Part shown: in pieces, positions 23,332 through 34,310 of the stretch
Numbering within the stretch: the stretch's first letter is position 1
How the letters are laid out: every line of letters starts with the position of its first letter
From: Symsagittifera roscoffensis
Taxonomy: Eukaryota; Xenacoelomorpha; Acoela; Convolutidae
NCBI RefSeq assembly: GCF_963678635.1
Contig: NC_087063.1
Coordinates: 22,634,701-22,698,700, forward strand
DNA: 64,000 nt
Direction of reading: 5' to 3'
Translations under genes and position numbers: made by a program
The notes under the pieces: model-generated
What the model saw: only the letters and a program-made list of their open reading frames with translations
What the model was told of the DNA's origin: nothing
The model's database searches: none

Positions 23332-23765
23332 TGTGATATATTTTTCCTTCGGATGGCTGTGGACAGCTATATCGTCGTTTATTGATAATGTTGTAAGCTG
23401 TTCGGATATTAATTAGCGCTACTGGCTATCAATTGTTATTGATTGTTTCCATAATTTATATGTCTCGAGCGGTTAAGACTTATCTTGCTTTTAAGGACGC
23501 AGGATTCGGTTCTTAACTTCTGGAATATCGCTAGTCGATCGGCGCAAGTTAGAGCATGATTCTCATATTTTATTCTCTTCAAGTCTACCCAATTGATTAG
23601 TAGCTCGGTATAAATCTCCTATGATTGGTCTTAATTACCATCAATGTTTACATAGTTAAGTAAATATATGATGCAGCTCTATTTTAACATCAAGGTGAAT
23701 TATGTAATCTATTAAGTTAGAATGGCTAATATAGAATGAATGACATCATGAGGGGATGTCACACA
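23332..23765 (-). repeat. 5' LTR of gypsy element 1
   Basis: Offset from the 3' LTR is exactly 9,580 bp throughout. By eye the differences are two bases near the outer end, one at 14108/23688 and one at 14172/23752. Its minus-strand end (...ATATCACA) directly abuts the primer binding site. Confidence 0.7.
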
Positions 23766-26187
23766 ACCTCTCAAGAAGAAGTCTTCCCGGGTGGTTGAAC
23801 TGTTTCATCAGATACATTTACAATAATTCACATAATAATTTAAGACTGCTTTTGATTTAGAATATGTACATTTATCAATAAGATATGGATCTATCAAAAC
23901 TTATATCACAATAATTTAATATACTCATAGTATTAGAAGCACAGGTTATTACTTCAATTTTTAAAATGAGAGAAGATAAATTATTTTTAAATTAAATTGA
24001 AGATTTTTAAGCCACCTTGAGTCGGGGGTTTGGAAGTTTAGGAGATAGATGATAAGGTCAGATAAATGATACAATGATTTATTCAGTTGTCAACTATAAC
24101 TAAATTTACACGGCCAGAACTGTCATGTGAGTAGCTGACTAGTTCTGATCGTCGTTTCGTTTCAAATTCTGGTATCGCTGTTTTCGTTCGTTGTTGCATG
24201 TCATTCTTTTTGCTCGTTTGATGCTGAAGTCTTTTTGAAATGAGGCGGTGTGATTCTAATCGTTGCCTCATAGATTGTGAATTGATTATCAACAGCTTAA
24301 CAGTGATATGTTTTGTTGATTTATTCACGATTTGTTTTTGAAATTTTTCAACTAGCGAAGCAGTTTGTACCTTATTGTACTTGCTAATAAGTTGAATTGT
24401 CCTCTACTGTTCGTTTTCTATTTTTCAGAAGTCTTCTTGTCTTCTTCGTGTGGGCGTTTTGTGCCTTTGTTGGCTTACTCCCTGAAAGAAGGTGATAAAA
24501 CTTTTTTTTTCCGTTAAGTCAGAGTTCCACTTGTTCAACGATGTTTTTGCATTGGTAGCGATCATCATCTTTTGTGTAGTGTCTGGTTTTTGTGTTTTCC
24601 ATTCGTTTCTTATACTGCAGCTGCAATTCACTCCTATAGGCTATTCAGTCTATTTGCTTGTGCGCCTGAGCAAAATTTGGCGTCAGTAAGAGTTAAAATT
24701 GATGAATTTCAGTTATTCATCAAATTTGTTGATATTGTTGATGTTTTGTTTAGCTTTTAAAGTTCGCGTGTTGATTTTCAGCATTGCTTTTAACTTTTCA
24801 GGGTTGTCCTAACAATTCTGGATCTTTGCTGGCACATTTGACTGTTTTCTTTCCGCATTTCTGCAAAGATATCCCTCGAAAGTTATTTTTCTTGTTTTTC
24901 CTATACTAATACATGGGAATGTTGAGAATTGATGTATGTCACCAAATTTTGGTCTAATAGTGAGCTGACTTCGTACACGTTCCTCGTTGGCCATTTGGTG
25001 GTCACTGGGCTCAAAAAAAGATACTGTTTCTTCTCCTCGTTTTTGGGGGCAGCAAAAGTTTTTTATTCCTAATGCTTAAACATGGGCAACAGGTGGATTT
25101 TTCGAGATCTTCATGAAGTTGTTACCTCCTAGTGGACCCACTTCGTACAGGTTCATCATTTGGGCACTGGTGTTGAATGGCGTCAGAATTTTCAAAATCC
25201 ACTCACAACTTTGGTGGGGGCACTAAATGTTTTTTATTCCTAATGTTAATACGTGGGCAACAGGTGGATTTTTCGAGATCTTCATGAAGATGTTGCCTCC
25301 TAGTGGACCCACTTCGTGCCTGTGTCCCGGTAGGGCTATAGGGATGATCCAGGAATATGAAATCGTTGTACCACGCAAATGGTGTCTTGGACGTCCGTTT
25401 TATCGGAAATCTCGAATTTGAAAGAAGACTTTTCTCGAATTTTTCTCTTTTTCTTCGACTTGACTTCGTCTTTTTTGATTTTTGTAACATCAGCTGGTTG
25501 CTGTTGGAGCTAGAAAGGGTGATAGTGAATGCATGAACGGTAGGGCGCGATATCGTGACATATTTCATGTGTAAATGTAAATTAGGCTGAAAACTCTACT
25601 TTCTTTCAATTTATCGAGTCCACATCCAATTTTTGGCATGGCTATCGCGTTTATTCCTTTCTGCAATAGCTGCTGCTTCATGCAGTTGAGGCTTCTTGAC
25701 AAATCGTAGTATGTTGGCTTGTCAAAGAATTGTGGTTTAGTGACTAAATTGAAGATTGACTTATTTTCCCAAGGCAGAGAAACTGAAACTGATGATTCAA
25801 CTATCGGTGTTTCAATGCTTTTAAGGGTTGGTCTGATACATGGGTATGCGCTGTTGATCTGCTTTGCTACTCCTTTTGCCATTTGAAAGTCACTTGAGAC
25901 GCAGTGAGCTATAGAGCCAGGGAACTGTGAAACATCACCTTTTCCAACAAAGATATTTGGCTCATAGATTGCATTTACCGAATCTTTGCTACTGCCTGGT
26001 CCATCTTTTCGTTTGGTCAATTGTTTCGCTCGCTTCACGCTGTCCTTAATAATATTCCTTTTCGCCTCTCGTGGAGGAAAGTCTTCATTAGCCTCCTCCG
26101 CTTTCTTTCGTATATTTGCTTTATTGTCATTCTGCGCTGATCGTGGACTGAATGTAACTGGAGCCACTTCGTGTCCATCTACTGTTC
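23766..26187 (-). mobile_element. Truncated tandem copy of the 3' end of gypsy element 1
   Basis: Positions 23332-26187 match 13752-16607 base for base at a constant offset of 9,580 with no indels. I saw about seven substitutions in 2,856 bp. The part outside the LTR is the macro ORF and 3' region of a second copy, joined through a shared LTR to the full element. It breaks off at 26187, eight bases before the end of pol would appear. This looks like the product of LTR recombination or a tandem insertion followed by truncation. Confidence 0.8.
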
Positions 26188-26194
26188 TCATCAA
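25565..26194 (-). CDS. Second copy of the macro-domain ORF
   Basis: 209 codons, identical to the left copy over the shared part except Gly-to-Glu at the substitution 16217/25797. Here two ATG codons at the truncation junction (MMRTVDGHEVAP) give it its own start, independent of pol. The catalytic Lys and Asp equivalents are retained. Whether it is transcribed is unknown. Confidence 0.65.
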   Translation of the reverse strand: MMRTVDGHEVAPVTFSPRSAQNDNKANIRKKAEEANEDFPPREAKRNIIKDSVKRAKQLTKRKDGPGSSKDSVNAIYEPNIFVGKGDVSQFPGSIAHCVSSDFQMAKGVAKQINSAYPCIRPTLKSIETPIVESSVSVSLPWENKSIFNLVTKPQFFDKPTYYDLSRSLNCMKQQLLQKGINAIAMPKIGCGLDKLKESRVFSLIYIYT

Positions 26195-26815
26195 AAAAGT
26201 GATCTAACGCCGTCATCTCACACAAAGTCGTTGGATCAATCTGCTGAAAGCATTTCGCCGCCGACTCTACAGGTGGACTCAAGCTTCGCAAAGATGAGCG
26301 ATGAATCCTTCGACACGGGTTGCGAGGACGACTTGACTGAACGATTGCAATTTCGATCACGAAAACTGCGAATTCTGAAAAAAGAAGACGAATGTGCTAA
26401 AAACCCTGCGGTCCGGTTGCACAAAGAAGATCCCCAATAAAGTCACTGCTGAAAACATTTAATGAGAAGATACGGTCCACCTGATTGATTTAGAAACGCT
26501 ACATTTCCAAGAGGAAACGCCGGCGGTATCGACTAAGACATGGAACAACAAGACGTACGGGACATGATACGACACGAACAAGGGATTCAAATATTCACCG
26601 AAGACGAACGAATAATGGATTCTCGTTCCCCATCTAATTATGACACGGCTCAGGAGGATATCGAAGAATTCCACATTGATTATTCAAGCGGGGAGGGAGC
26701 TCCTGAGCCAGAAACCAACAGAACGAAAAACGGAAAACTGAAACGCCCCAAGGAGGAAAAAGAAAAAGGCTATTTGTTGTTTGAAAAACTAAAACTTACG
26801 AAAAAATTTTTTTAA
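26188..26815 (+). pseudogene. Plus-strand coding remnants beside the gypsy element
   Basis: Two plus-strand frames look coding-like. One runs open from the gypsy junction to the stop at 26438-26440 and includes MSDESFDTGCEDDLTERLQF. The other, 26540-26815, begins MEQQDVRDMIRHEQG, is acidic in the middle and ends Lys-rich (KLKRPKEEKEKGYLL). They end right before repeat X. I do not recognise the family. They may be the remains of an older element interrupted by the gypsy insertion. Confidence 0.35.
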
Positions 26816-26821
26816 AGCAGG

Positions 26822-27045
26822 GGGACTGGAATAACTCACTGGCCAGATAGGGCAACATGTTATATTTTTCATAGCAGTCACACCATTTGTTCATAGATTC
26901 AAACAACTATCTTGAACTCAATTTCGATTACTGGCTTCGGTTACTTTATCCGCCTAGCGAGATACTTACATGGTTAACAATCGTAGATTCTTTCGTTTTG
27001 GTATTTAGGAGTAAATCCCTCGCCACAACCGATGTGCGTATATTT
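26822..27045. repeat. Repeat X, right copy
   Basis: Partner of 13437-13751 in the same orientation, with shared CTTGAACTCAATTTCGATTA and CGCCTAGCGAGA. It lies after the plus-strand remnants, consistent with terminal repeats around an interrupted older element. Confidence 0.55.
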
Positions 27046-27439
27046 ATTACTAAATGCGTAACCTCATAAAACATTGGCTTAAACTTCAAAAATTATCACG
27101 CTATATTTAGACCGACTGCTCATGCCTAAAATTTGGTTTAATCTCGTAATATTGAAGTAACTAGGGCTCTTTTACGAAATGTTTCCTACAGCCAATTATA
27201 GAACCTAATTAATGAAAAAACTAATGTTCTGGTGCTAAATGTTTGCCGAAATTCCCGGCTATTACCATCTAAGCCGAAATAACTTTCAAGCTGAAAAAAC
27301 TGAACTGAAATCACGCACTATCAGGGCCGGTGAATTTACTAATTACAGACATAAATTAAAATGATCTTCAGTTGGAGTAAAAATTCATTGAGTCACAAGA
27401 AAAAACCGCGCTGTGGCAACAAAGTTGAAAAAAAGCAGA

Positions 27440-27585
27440 AAAACGATAGGCCGACAATTTTTTGAATACGCTTTATTTTTTGAGATTGCAGAAGTAAACA
27501 AGTAAACAGGATTCTAACTCAAAATATGTGCTGTCCCGGGCAAAGACGTTACCGATAGGTAAAGTGCGCGGAAGAAGTAGAAATT
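27440..27585 (-). repeat. tRNA-derived SINE-like fragment (CGATAGGCCGA type)
   Basis: Contains AAACGATAGGCCGAC and, about 80 bp further, a degenerate tRNA-like segment. The same tag occurs at 34177 and at 37614/43357, each followed by a clearer tRNA-like part on the minus strand. Confidence 0.4.
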
Positions 27586-27923
27586 GAACTTATAACAAAC
27601 AAAATTTTGTCAGATAAGTTGCTTAACTAAAAAAGACCATATTCTGATTAACTTCTGCGTAACAGCAAACCTTTGGCAAAACGAAGGATTTTTTTTGCCA
27701 TATGTTATACGTCCTCCTTTTATATTCGATTGTACGTTATAAAAATATGACTGTAATAAGTTCATACGTCATAAGATAAGAGTTTGTCGACCATACACTT
27801 TTTAATATATTACTAAATTAGACCGAAAACACGCCAAAGTAAGATACGATTTAGACAGCAACAGATACTACTACCAGTTGCATTTGGAAAAAAAAGTCGT
27901 AATATAATTATCACAAGCTTCGA

Positions 27924-28289
27924 TTGTATGAACGGAATATGCCTGTTAAAATTTTAGATCAGCAAATAGAAGTATTTGTACGGATTTTGCTTACTTATCG
28001 CGAGCATTTTGATTCTAGTACGATCAGGGGTGACTACTTCAGGAATTGCCCCCCCCTCACCACCCAAAGGGTAGTGGCTTTGGCATTCTTTAACGAACTC
28101 TATGTTCAGCCGACTGACCATAAAAATTTTCTGTAGGCGCCAATATATAATAACTTTGAGGGAGAAGGCTTCCTAACTTATTTAAAAAGAGCCCAAACAG
28201 AACTATCCATGCAATTTGAACGTAGAATTTTTGACATGCAATCTCAGGCTAATCATTACATCCAGACCAAAAATGCCGGAGGAGCTTAA
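27924..28289 (+). pseudogene. Coding remnant with internal stop, family unknown
   Basis: A plus-strand frame of 122 codons is interrupted by one TAG (28134-28136). Both halves look protein-like: RVVALAFFNELYVQPTDH before the stop, and NFEGEGFLTYLKRAQTELSM and FERRIFDMQSQ after it. It ends at the TAA at 28287-28289. No neighbours support a gene and no family was recognised. It could be an exon fragment of a decayed mobile element. Confidence 0.35.
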
Positions 28290-28706
28290 AAATTTGTACT
28301 TATTATAGGCCAAGCAATCAAATGATTTTGTTAAACAAGTTGTATATCCCGAATTGGAAAACGCTTGCTAATCGCAAGAGTAAATAAGTAAAAAACTGTT
28401 CTTTTTCTTTGATTCTTATTGATTTTTTAAAAAGTAAAATGCAAAGAGATTGGAAAAAACTGCTGAATGAGAGACAATTATAACTAAAACAATTTTTAAC
28501 TTGCAGCAGAATTCAACTGAGTGATCTTTTTCGTGAAATTGGGTCTGAAAAAAGGAAAAACTGACATTGTTTCTCGACACAGAGAAGAATTGTTTTGGAA
28601 TCAAAATCACAAATAAATGGAGTTTAAAATGATACCACAATTGACTCTCTACCTGCATTCTGTTAGATATCTAGTCGAGAAAAAAAGACAACCTACGCCT
28701 TAGTTT

Positions 28707-30530
28707 CTTACCTTTACTTCTTGGGTAGGCAATTAATTGACATTACTGACGCCAATTGCTTATCCCCTTTAAGTTTATATTCACTTTGAAAGACTACTTC
28801 AAACATATGAAAACAAGATGTTATGAATTTCAGACGAATTAAAATTTCTGCTTGGGAAAAATAAATACATTTTCTTCTTTCTAAATAATCAAAGTTTCTT
28901 TTTACTGACATCCGTTCGGAGTTTCATTAACACGGTGCTAGAGATTTTAGCAGACCGGTTTTTTAGCAGACCAATCTTTAAGCAGACACAGAAAAATTAT
29001 GAAGTCAGAAAGCTAACTTCAAATGCTGCCTAAGCGATTAGCTACCGCTTGCTCCACTGCGCTTCGATTCATCAGGAGTTTAATTGTGCGCGTAAACCTC
29101 TGTTTTACCGCTACTTTAGGCTTATATTTTTGAACTTGATAGTTTTGTTGACAAAACGTGAAATAATTGTTTTAATTGGGGAAGCTTGACCCAAGTCTGA
29201 GCGTCTTTTTGAGTCTGTCAATCAATCATGCTTCAGTTTATTATCTTGGTCTGCTAAATGATCGGTCCCCCATTTACATTACTAATGTCTTACATGTTAC
29301 ATTTACATGTCTTATCTGATTTTTGATTGAATAAAATTTATTACTAACCAATCAGATTTCATAACCATTTAACATTTATTGTAAACATTGACTAGTTTTA
29401 CTGGTCATAACAATATTGAATTAGATACAAAAAAAGTTGATCTCACACTACTCTCGTATTTCCAATGTTCCTACAGATCTATTGAGACAAAGAACTACGA
29501 GTAGGACTACATGACTAAGACCAGTACATGACAAAGTAGTTAATTATTCGATTTGGTTAAATTAATTTTGTTTGAAATATATAGAACAAACGAAGTCAAA
29601 TGACAGTTGCAAAAGATTCTATTTTTCCTTCCCGTTACTTCTTGGGTAGGCAATTAATTGACATTACTGACGCCAATTACTTATCCCCTTTAAATTTATA
29701 ATCATTTTAAAAGACTACTTCAAACTTATGAAAACAAGATGTTATGAATTTCAGACGAATTAAAGTTTCTGCTTGGGAAAAATAAATTCGTTTTCTTCTT
29801 TCTAAATAATCAAAGTTTCTTTTTACTGAAATCCGTTCGGAGTTTCATTTACACGGTGCTAGGGATTTTAGCAGACCGGTTTTTTAGCAGACCAATCTTT
29901 AAGCAGACACAGAAAAATTATGAAGTCAGAAAGCTAACTTCAAATGCTGCTTTGGCGATTAGCTACCGCTTGCTCCACTGCGCTTCCATTCATCACGAGT
30001 TTAATTGTGCGCGTAAATCTCTGTTTCGCCGCTACTTTAGACTTATATTTTTGAACTTGATAGTTTTAATGACAAATCGTGAAATAACTGTTTTAATTGG
30101 GGAAGCTTGACCCAAGTCTGAGCGTCTTTTTGAGTCTCTCAATCAATCATGCTTCAGTTTATTATCTTGGTCTGCTAAAAGACTCATTTTTATCATGGTA
30201 AGCTAAAACAAATTGGCCTGCTGAATGATCGGTCCCCTATTTACATTACTAACTCTCATGCCTTATCTGATTTCTGATTGAAAAGTTTTTATTACTAACC
30301 AATCGGATTCCATAACCATGAAACATTTATTGTGAACATTGACTAGTTTTACTCGTCAGACCAAAATTGAATTAGATAGAAAAAGTTGGTTTCACACTGC
30401 TCTCGTGTTTCCAGTGTTCCTATAGATCTATTGAGACAAAGAACTATGAGTAGGACTAAGATCAGTACATGCCAAAGTAGTTATTATACGATTTGGTTAA
30501 ATTAATTTTGTTTTAAATATAAAACAAAAT
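28707..30530. repeat. Direct duplication, two ~0.9-kb copies
   Basis: Positions 28707-29580 and 29628-30530 are colinear. Examples are ACTTCTTGGGTAGGCAATTA at 28718/29639 and TTTTAGCAGACC at about 28945/29867. Identity is roughly 90-95% by eye, with small indels, including an extra ~50 bp in the second copy near 30180. The array stops just 3' of the OXA1L coding region. No protein is supported in either copy. Confidence 0.85.
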
Positions 30531-30658
30531 TAATTTTACGATTTTGTTCAACCTATGCTAATGAACGCCCTAGAAAAGGAGCTTTAATCTGCTAGAAAAA
30601 AAACAATACACAAATTCATTTTTAAAACTATTTGACAGCTTCGAAATCAAATTTCTTT

Positions 30659-31852
30659 CTATTTCATTTTCTTCATCTCTTGAGTTTTTGGTGAATATTT
30701 CAATTCCTGCAGTTTTTTGTGTCTCTCTCTCATTTGGGCATCAAAAGTAGCATACTGTTCTTGCTTCAAGTTCCGCGTCATTATATCCGTTAGTTCTCTT
30801 GTTAGTTTCTTTGTCATCTCAAACTCGTTAAAATCTTCCGGGTGAATCACTCTTTTGGGAATCTTCACAGCTTGTCTTACAAAATCAACACCCAATGCTT
30901 TGTTAATCAAAAGCCCGATGCAGTTCGAAGAAAACCAATAGAGAATAAGTGCCGAAGGGAAGCACGAATTCATGAAAAAAGTCACAATCGGAAGGCAAAC
31001 AACAGAGCCGATAGCAAACTTTTTAGACTTCATAAGATCATTTGTAGGGCCATCAACGCCCAATCTCAAAACTAATAACACGGTTGCGAAATTGATTGCT
31101 GGTAGAAGGAATAAAGGATCCGACATACAAAGATCGGGAATCCAAATAAAATCAGCTGCTGCTAAACTTATGAATTTTCGCTCACTCAAATCACGTATGC
31201 CCATAAACATGGAGAGAATTACAGGTAGTTGTAACCACATAGGCCAAAGCATTTTAACCATTGACAAGCCGTTTCGCTCGTCCCATTGCATCATCCGCTG
31301 GCTAATCCTAAATTGATCTGCTGCTGTTACTTTTTCGCCCGATAAGGCTCTAGTTTTCAGATCCTCCATGAGCGCCTTCTGAACTTGAAAACGTTGAGGA
31401 CTCAAGTTGCTTCTTTTTATCGCTAATTTCTTTAAATATATTGTAGCAGGCAGTAAGACTGTACGCATGCTTACAGCCGCAACTGCCAGTGCCACAGGCC
31501 ATGATACTCCCAAAGATTCAGTGGCGTAGATCAATCCGTCTTGAACTAAACCCGCTGTTTTCAGAACCGGAAACGCCTGGGTACCAAACGCATCTGCTGT
31601 GTGGGTTATTACATCAGTATTACTTAATAACTCAACTGTATTAGAAACTGCTTCACCAGGTACTAATGCTGCACTCTTATTTAATGTTGATTGAAATCGT
31701 GAGCTAGTCTTTGACCATTTGAAATTCTCATACCTCAGATTAGTCGAACCAAGTAAATACTTTGCAGATTCGAAACAATTTGATCGCTTGCAGAGTACGC
31801 AAACTCGCGTAGCCATAAATTTTGTTTTTAGCATAGCCTCACTAAAAAACAA
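30659..31852 (-). CDS. OXA1L: Mitochondrial inner-membrane insertase OXA1L
   Basis: 397 codons, close to the length of yeast Oxa1 and animal OXA1L. The family (YidC/Oxa1/Alb3) inserts mitochondrially and some nuclear-encoded proteins into the inner membrane and binds the mitochondrial ribosome. Residues 1-~60 are basic and Ser-rich, as in a targeting peptide. Membrane segments are at ~116-140, 204-220, 244-265 and two within 279-318. The conserved Arg of the first core helix is visible (MRTVLLP, R130). The C-terminus is Lys/Glu/Gln-rich, as expected for the ribosome-binding tail. The start is uncertain: an AG acceptor preceded by a T-run sits within the first codons of this frame, so the Met at 31834 (MLKTKF) may be the true start. 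The coding part has no intron. Confidence 0.93.
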   Translation of the reverse strand: MFFSEAMLKTKFMATRVCVLCKRSNCFESAKYLLGSTNLRYENFKWSKTSSRFQSTLNKSAALVPGEAVSNTVELLSNTDVITHTADAFGTQAFPVLKTAGLVQDGLIYATESLGVSWPVALAVAAVSMRTVLLPATIYLKKLAIKRSNLSPQRFQVQKALMEDLKTRALSGEKVTAADQFRISQRMMQWDERNGLSMVKMLWPMWLQLPVILSMFMGIRDLSERKFISLAAADFIWIPDLCMSDPLFLLPAINFATVLLVLRLGVDGPTNDLMKSKKFAIGSVVCLPIVTFFMNSCFPSALILYWFSSNCIGLLINKALGVDFVRQAVKIPKRVIHPEDFNEFEMTKKLTRELTDIMTRNLKQEQYATFDAQMRERHKKLQELKYSPKTQEMKKMK

Positions 31853-33330
31853 ATACGTTTCATAAGGTGGATAAAAGCTACCTTTAATTTGTAGAAGGGC
31901 TCATAAAAACATTTTGAGCTAGTATAAGCTTCATTCATTGCTTCGTAAGATTTAACGCAAAAACTTAAGAATAAATTCAACTTTTGAATTTTAAAGAAAA
32001 ATAGACGCCCTTAAAGCTTTTTGAATTTCAAAAAACAATTTATGACCGGTGCTTTTTTGATTATAATTAACCCAATTTGAGAAAACTGGGTCAATAGATG
32101 AACTTAAAATTTCGCTGGCAAATCTGAACATTAAAATCCATTTTCGAAACTAGCAGTCAATCAAGTTTTTCGTGACCTTTACAAATTTGCAAATGGATAG
32201 TGGAGTTTGACCTCCTTTTAACAATGGAAATGAATGAACTAAAAAGAAATCAATAGTCAAACCGTGAAAAAAAAACTAAGCGTGATCAAATTTTACTCTT
32301 TCCTGAAATAAAAAATCATTACGACCTTATTAGAAGACTCACTACGTTCATAACACTACGTAATAATAACCATTAAAATACAAAAAAAAATCATTCGCCT
32401 AGTTCTCCGAGAAAAAGGTTCAAGGTCATTTGACAAATTCAAATTGTATTGTTCCATTCTGTGGAACAATATTTTTTTAATGAGGCAAAGTACTTTTTTG
32501 TGAAGCAACTCAATTTTTTACTAAAGGAAAGCTAATTTTTTTGCCGAGGAAAAATTTTTAGAAAAAAACTATTTTTCACCGCTTGATTGCAAACATATTT
32601 CCTATTCAAAGACCTACACAGGCGAAGCCGAGATTTGCATCACTTGCGATACATAGCAAGCACAGCATTGCCAGCTAGCGAAGAACACAACAACTAACAC
32701 GACTGAATAACACGACCACCAGTATTAAAAAAGCTTTTGTATTTTCCTTTTGTCGGGGCCCATTGAGCCGAAAAAAAAACTGTCCAATTACTTTGACCAA
32801 TTAAGTTTTAAAACTAAAACACGCACCTTAGACATGGTTCATACCAACTTTCAGTGATGTGGAAAGGTTATTCCAGTGCTCAAATTATTGAGCTTTTTCG
32901 TCTCAAATATAGACGTTAACTTTTCACCAAATCATCAAAAACAATTAGCTTCAAACGAATTGAGTGAGGAGCACCGACTTCAAATTCTGATTTGATAACG
33001 CTTCTTTGCTAGCGTAATTTTGATATTAACATTTTGTCTGAATAATTTATTCAGATCTGGCAATGATCTAAAAAAAGGAACTTTTTCACGTCGACGATTA
33101 AATAATTCTGACATTTAGCATGATCGCAGATTAAGCTAAAATTTCTCACATTTAGCTCGCACGCAAATATCTATGAAAACACTGCCCACAGCTAACAATT
33201 AGTTGGAAATTGTCACTGAATGGAGAGAAATTGAAAAACAAAATCTCAGCTTGCGAATTTCAAAAAAAAACGTTCTTTATAATTATCAATTATTCTATTA
33301 TATTTTCATGAAACCAACCTAATTAGAGGG
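31853..33330. other. AT-rich intergenic stretch
   Basis: No gene seen. It contains a GCGAAG-type hairpin tail near 32618-32660 and an H2-like hairpin near 32993-33020; otherwise A/T-rich sequence with poly-A runs. Confidence 0.5.
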
Positions 33331-34174
33331 AACTGTGACATTATTAATTTTCTTTAGTACTTTAGGAGCTCTAATATTTAAACTTCACTTAAGAGCTACG
33401 AGTCATTCACAATTTACTCGCGCGTTTTTTGGAGAGCGTTATTTGCCTTCCTTTTAGCAAATAAATTTGAAAAGAATTCAGAAAATCAAAAGTCAAAATG
33501 CTTAAAACCTATTTTGAGCTTTATTAAATGTAGACTTTTCCTGAAAAAAAGAACACGACATAAAGATCACACATCACCTTGTTCATTTACACTTAAACAA
33601 ACATTATATACTTTGAAACTTGATGTAAAAAAAATCAATCTTTTGATTCATTTCCAATAAATATTCCATTCGTCGACTTTTTATACAAGGAAAATGGAAA
33701 AACTTCTGGTGAAAAATCATCGGCTAGAAAATTCTCAAAATAATTGAATATTTCCAGATTCTTATGGAAATAATTTGTCGAAATAAAATTCTTACAAATA
33801 CTCGACCATTCATAAATTAATTTAAAAAATCTTCTCATAACTCTCATGAAACTGGTTAGAAATTGAGTTTCGATCAAAAAATCATGGTACAAAATTTGTA
33901 AGAAGTGTCAACTGACTTTAAAAAAAGTGCCAAATTTTTCAGATTTCAAGAGTACACAAATCTCTCCCTTCTGTAACACAATAAGAATGCATGAAGGCAT
34001 ATTTGACAAATACAAGACAGGCAAAATAGTAATTTAGAAAAATTTGAATTTGATAACAATTTCTTACAGCCCAATTACCTACTACAATATTACATCAAAC
34101 TGATTTTGATATATATTGAAATAGTTTGAATCACCAAAATCGCCGGTACTCTAAGCCAGCAAAAAGAAACAAGA

Positions 34175-34310
34175 AATCAAACGATAGGTCGAAAAATATT
34201 TTTATGCGGAAAATTTTTAGGTAAACAAAACAAGTCCTGACCGGATTCAATCCTCGACCTCTAGTGCCAAGCGTAGACGTTACCTCTAAGCCACACGAGC
34301 AGAATCAGAT
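34175..34310 (-). repeat. tRNA-derived SINE-like element
   Basis: The minus strand has a tRNA-like segment at about 34305-34235, with A-box-like GTGTGGCTTAGAGG and B-box-like GGATTGAATCC. A ~50-bp body ending in the TCGACCTATCGTTT tag follows. The anticodon arm does not fold into a proper 5-bp stem with a 7-nt loop, so this is not a functional tRNA. Confidence 0.5.

Larger units (their letters stand above)
13752..23765 (-). mobile_element. Ty3/gypsy LTR retrotransposon (element 1), degraded, with macro-domain ORF
   Basis: Read on the minus strand, the order is 5' LTR (23765-23332), primer binding site, leader, gag, CCHC zinc knuckle, protease, RT, RNase H, integrase, macro-domain ORF, about 1.8 kb of 3' sequence, and 3' LTR (14185-13752). 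The domain order places it in the Metaviridae-like Ty3/gypsy group (established family knowledge). The coding part was one long gag-pol frame, but carries in-frame stops at 22053-22055, 21513-21515, 19659-19661 and 18282-18284, and frame changes near 22617, 20960 and 20075, so it cannot make a full polyprotein. The two LTRs look almost identical, implying recent arrival. It is joined at its 5' side to the 3' end of another copy (23766-26187). Confidence 0.88.

Noticed and set aside
29856-30110. 84-codon ORF in the 0.9-kb duplication
   Set aside because: The other copy has a stop and frame changes; no domain is visible.
34235-34305. Functional tRNA gene
   Set aside because: The anticodon arm does not form a standard 5-bp stem with 7-nt loop, and the segment is attached to a repeated body, so a SINE head is more likely.
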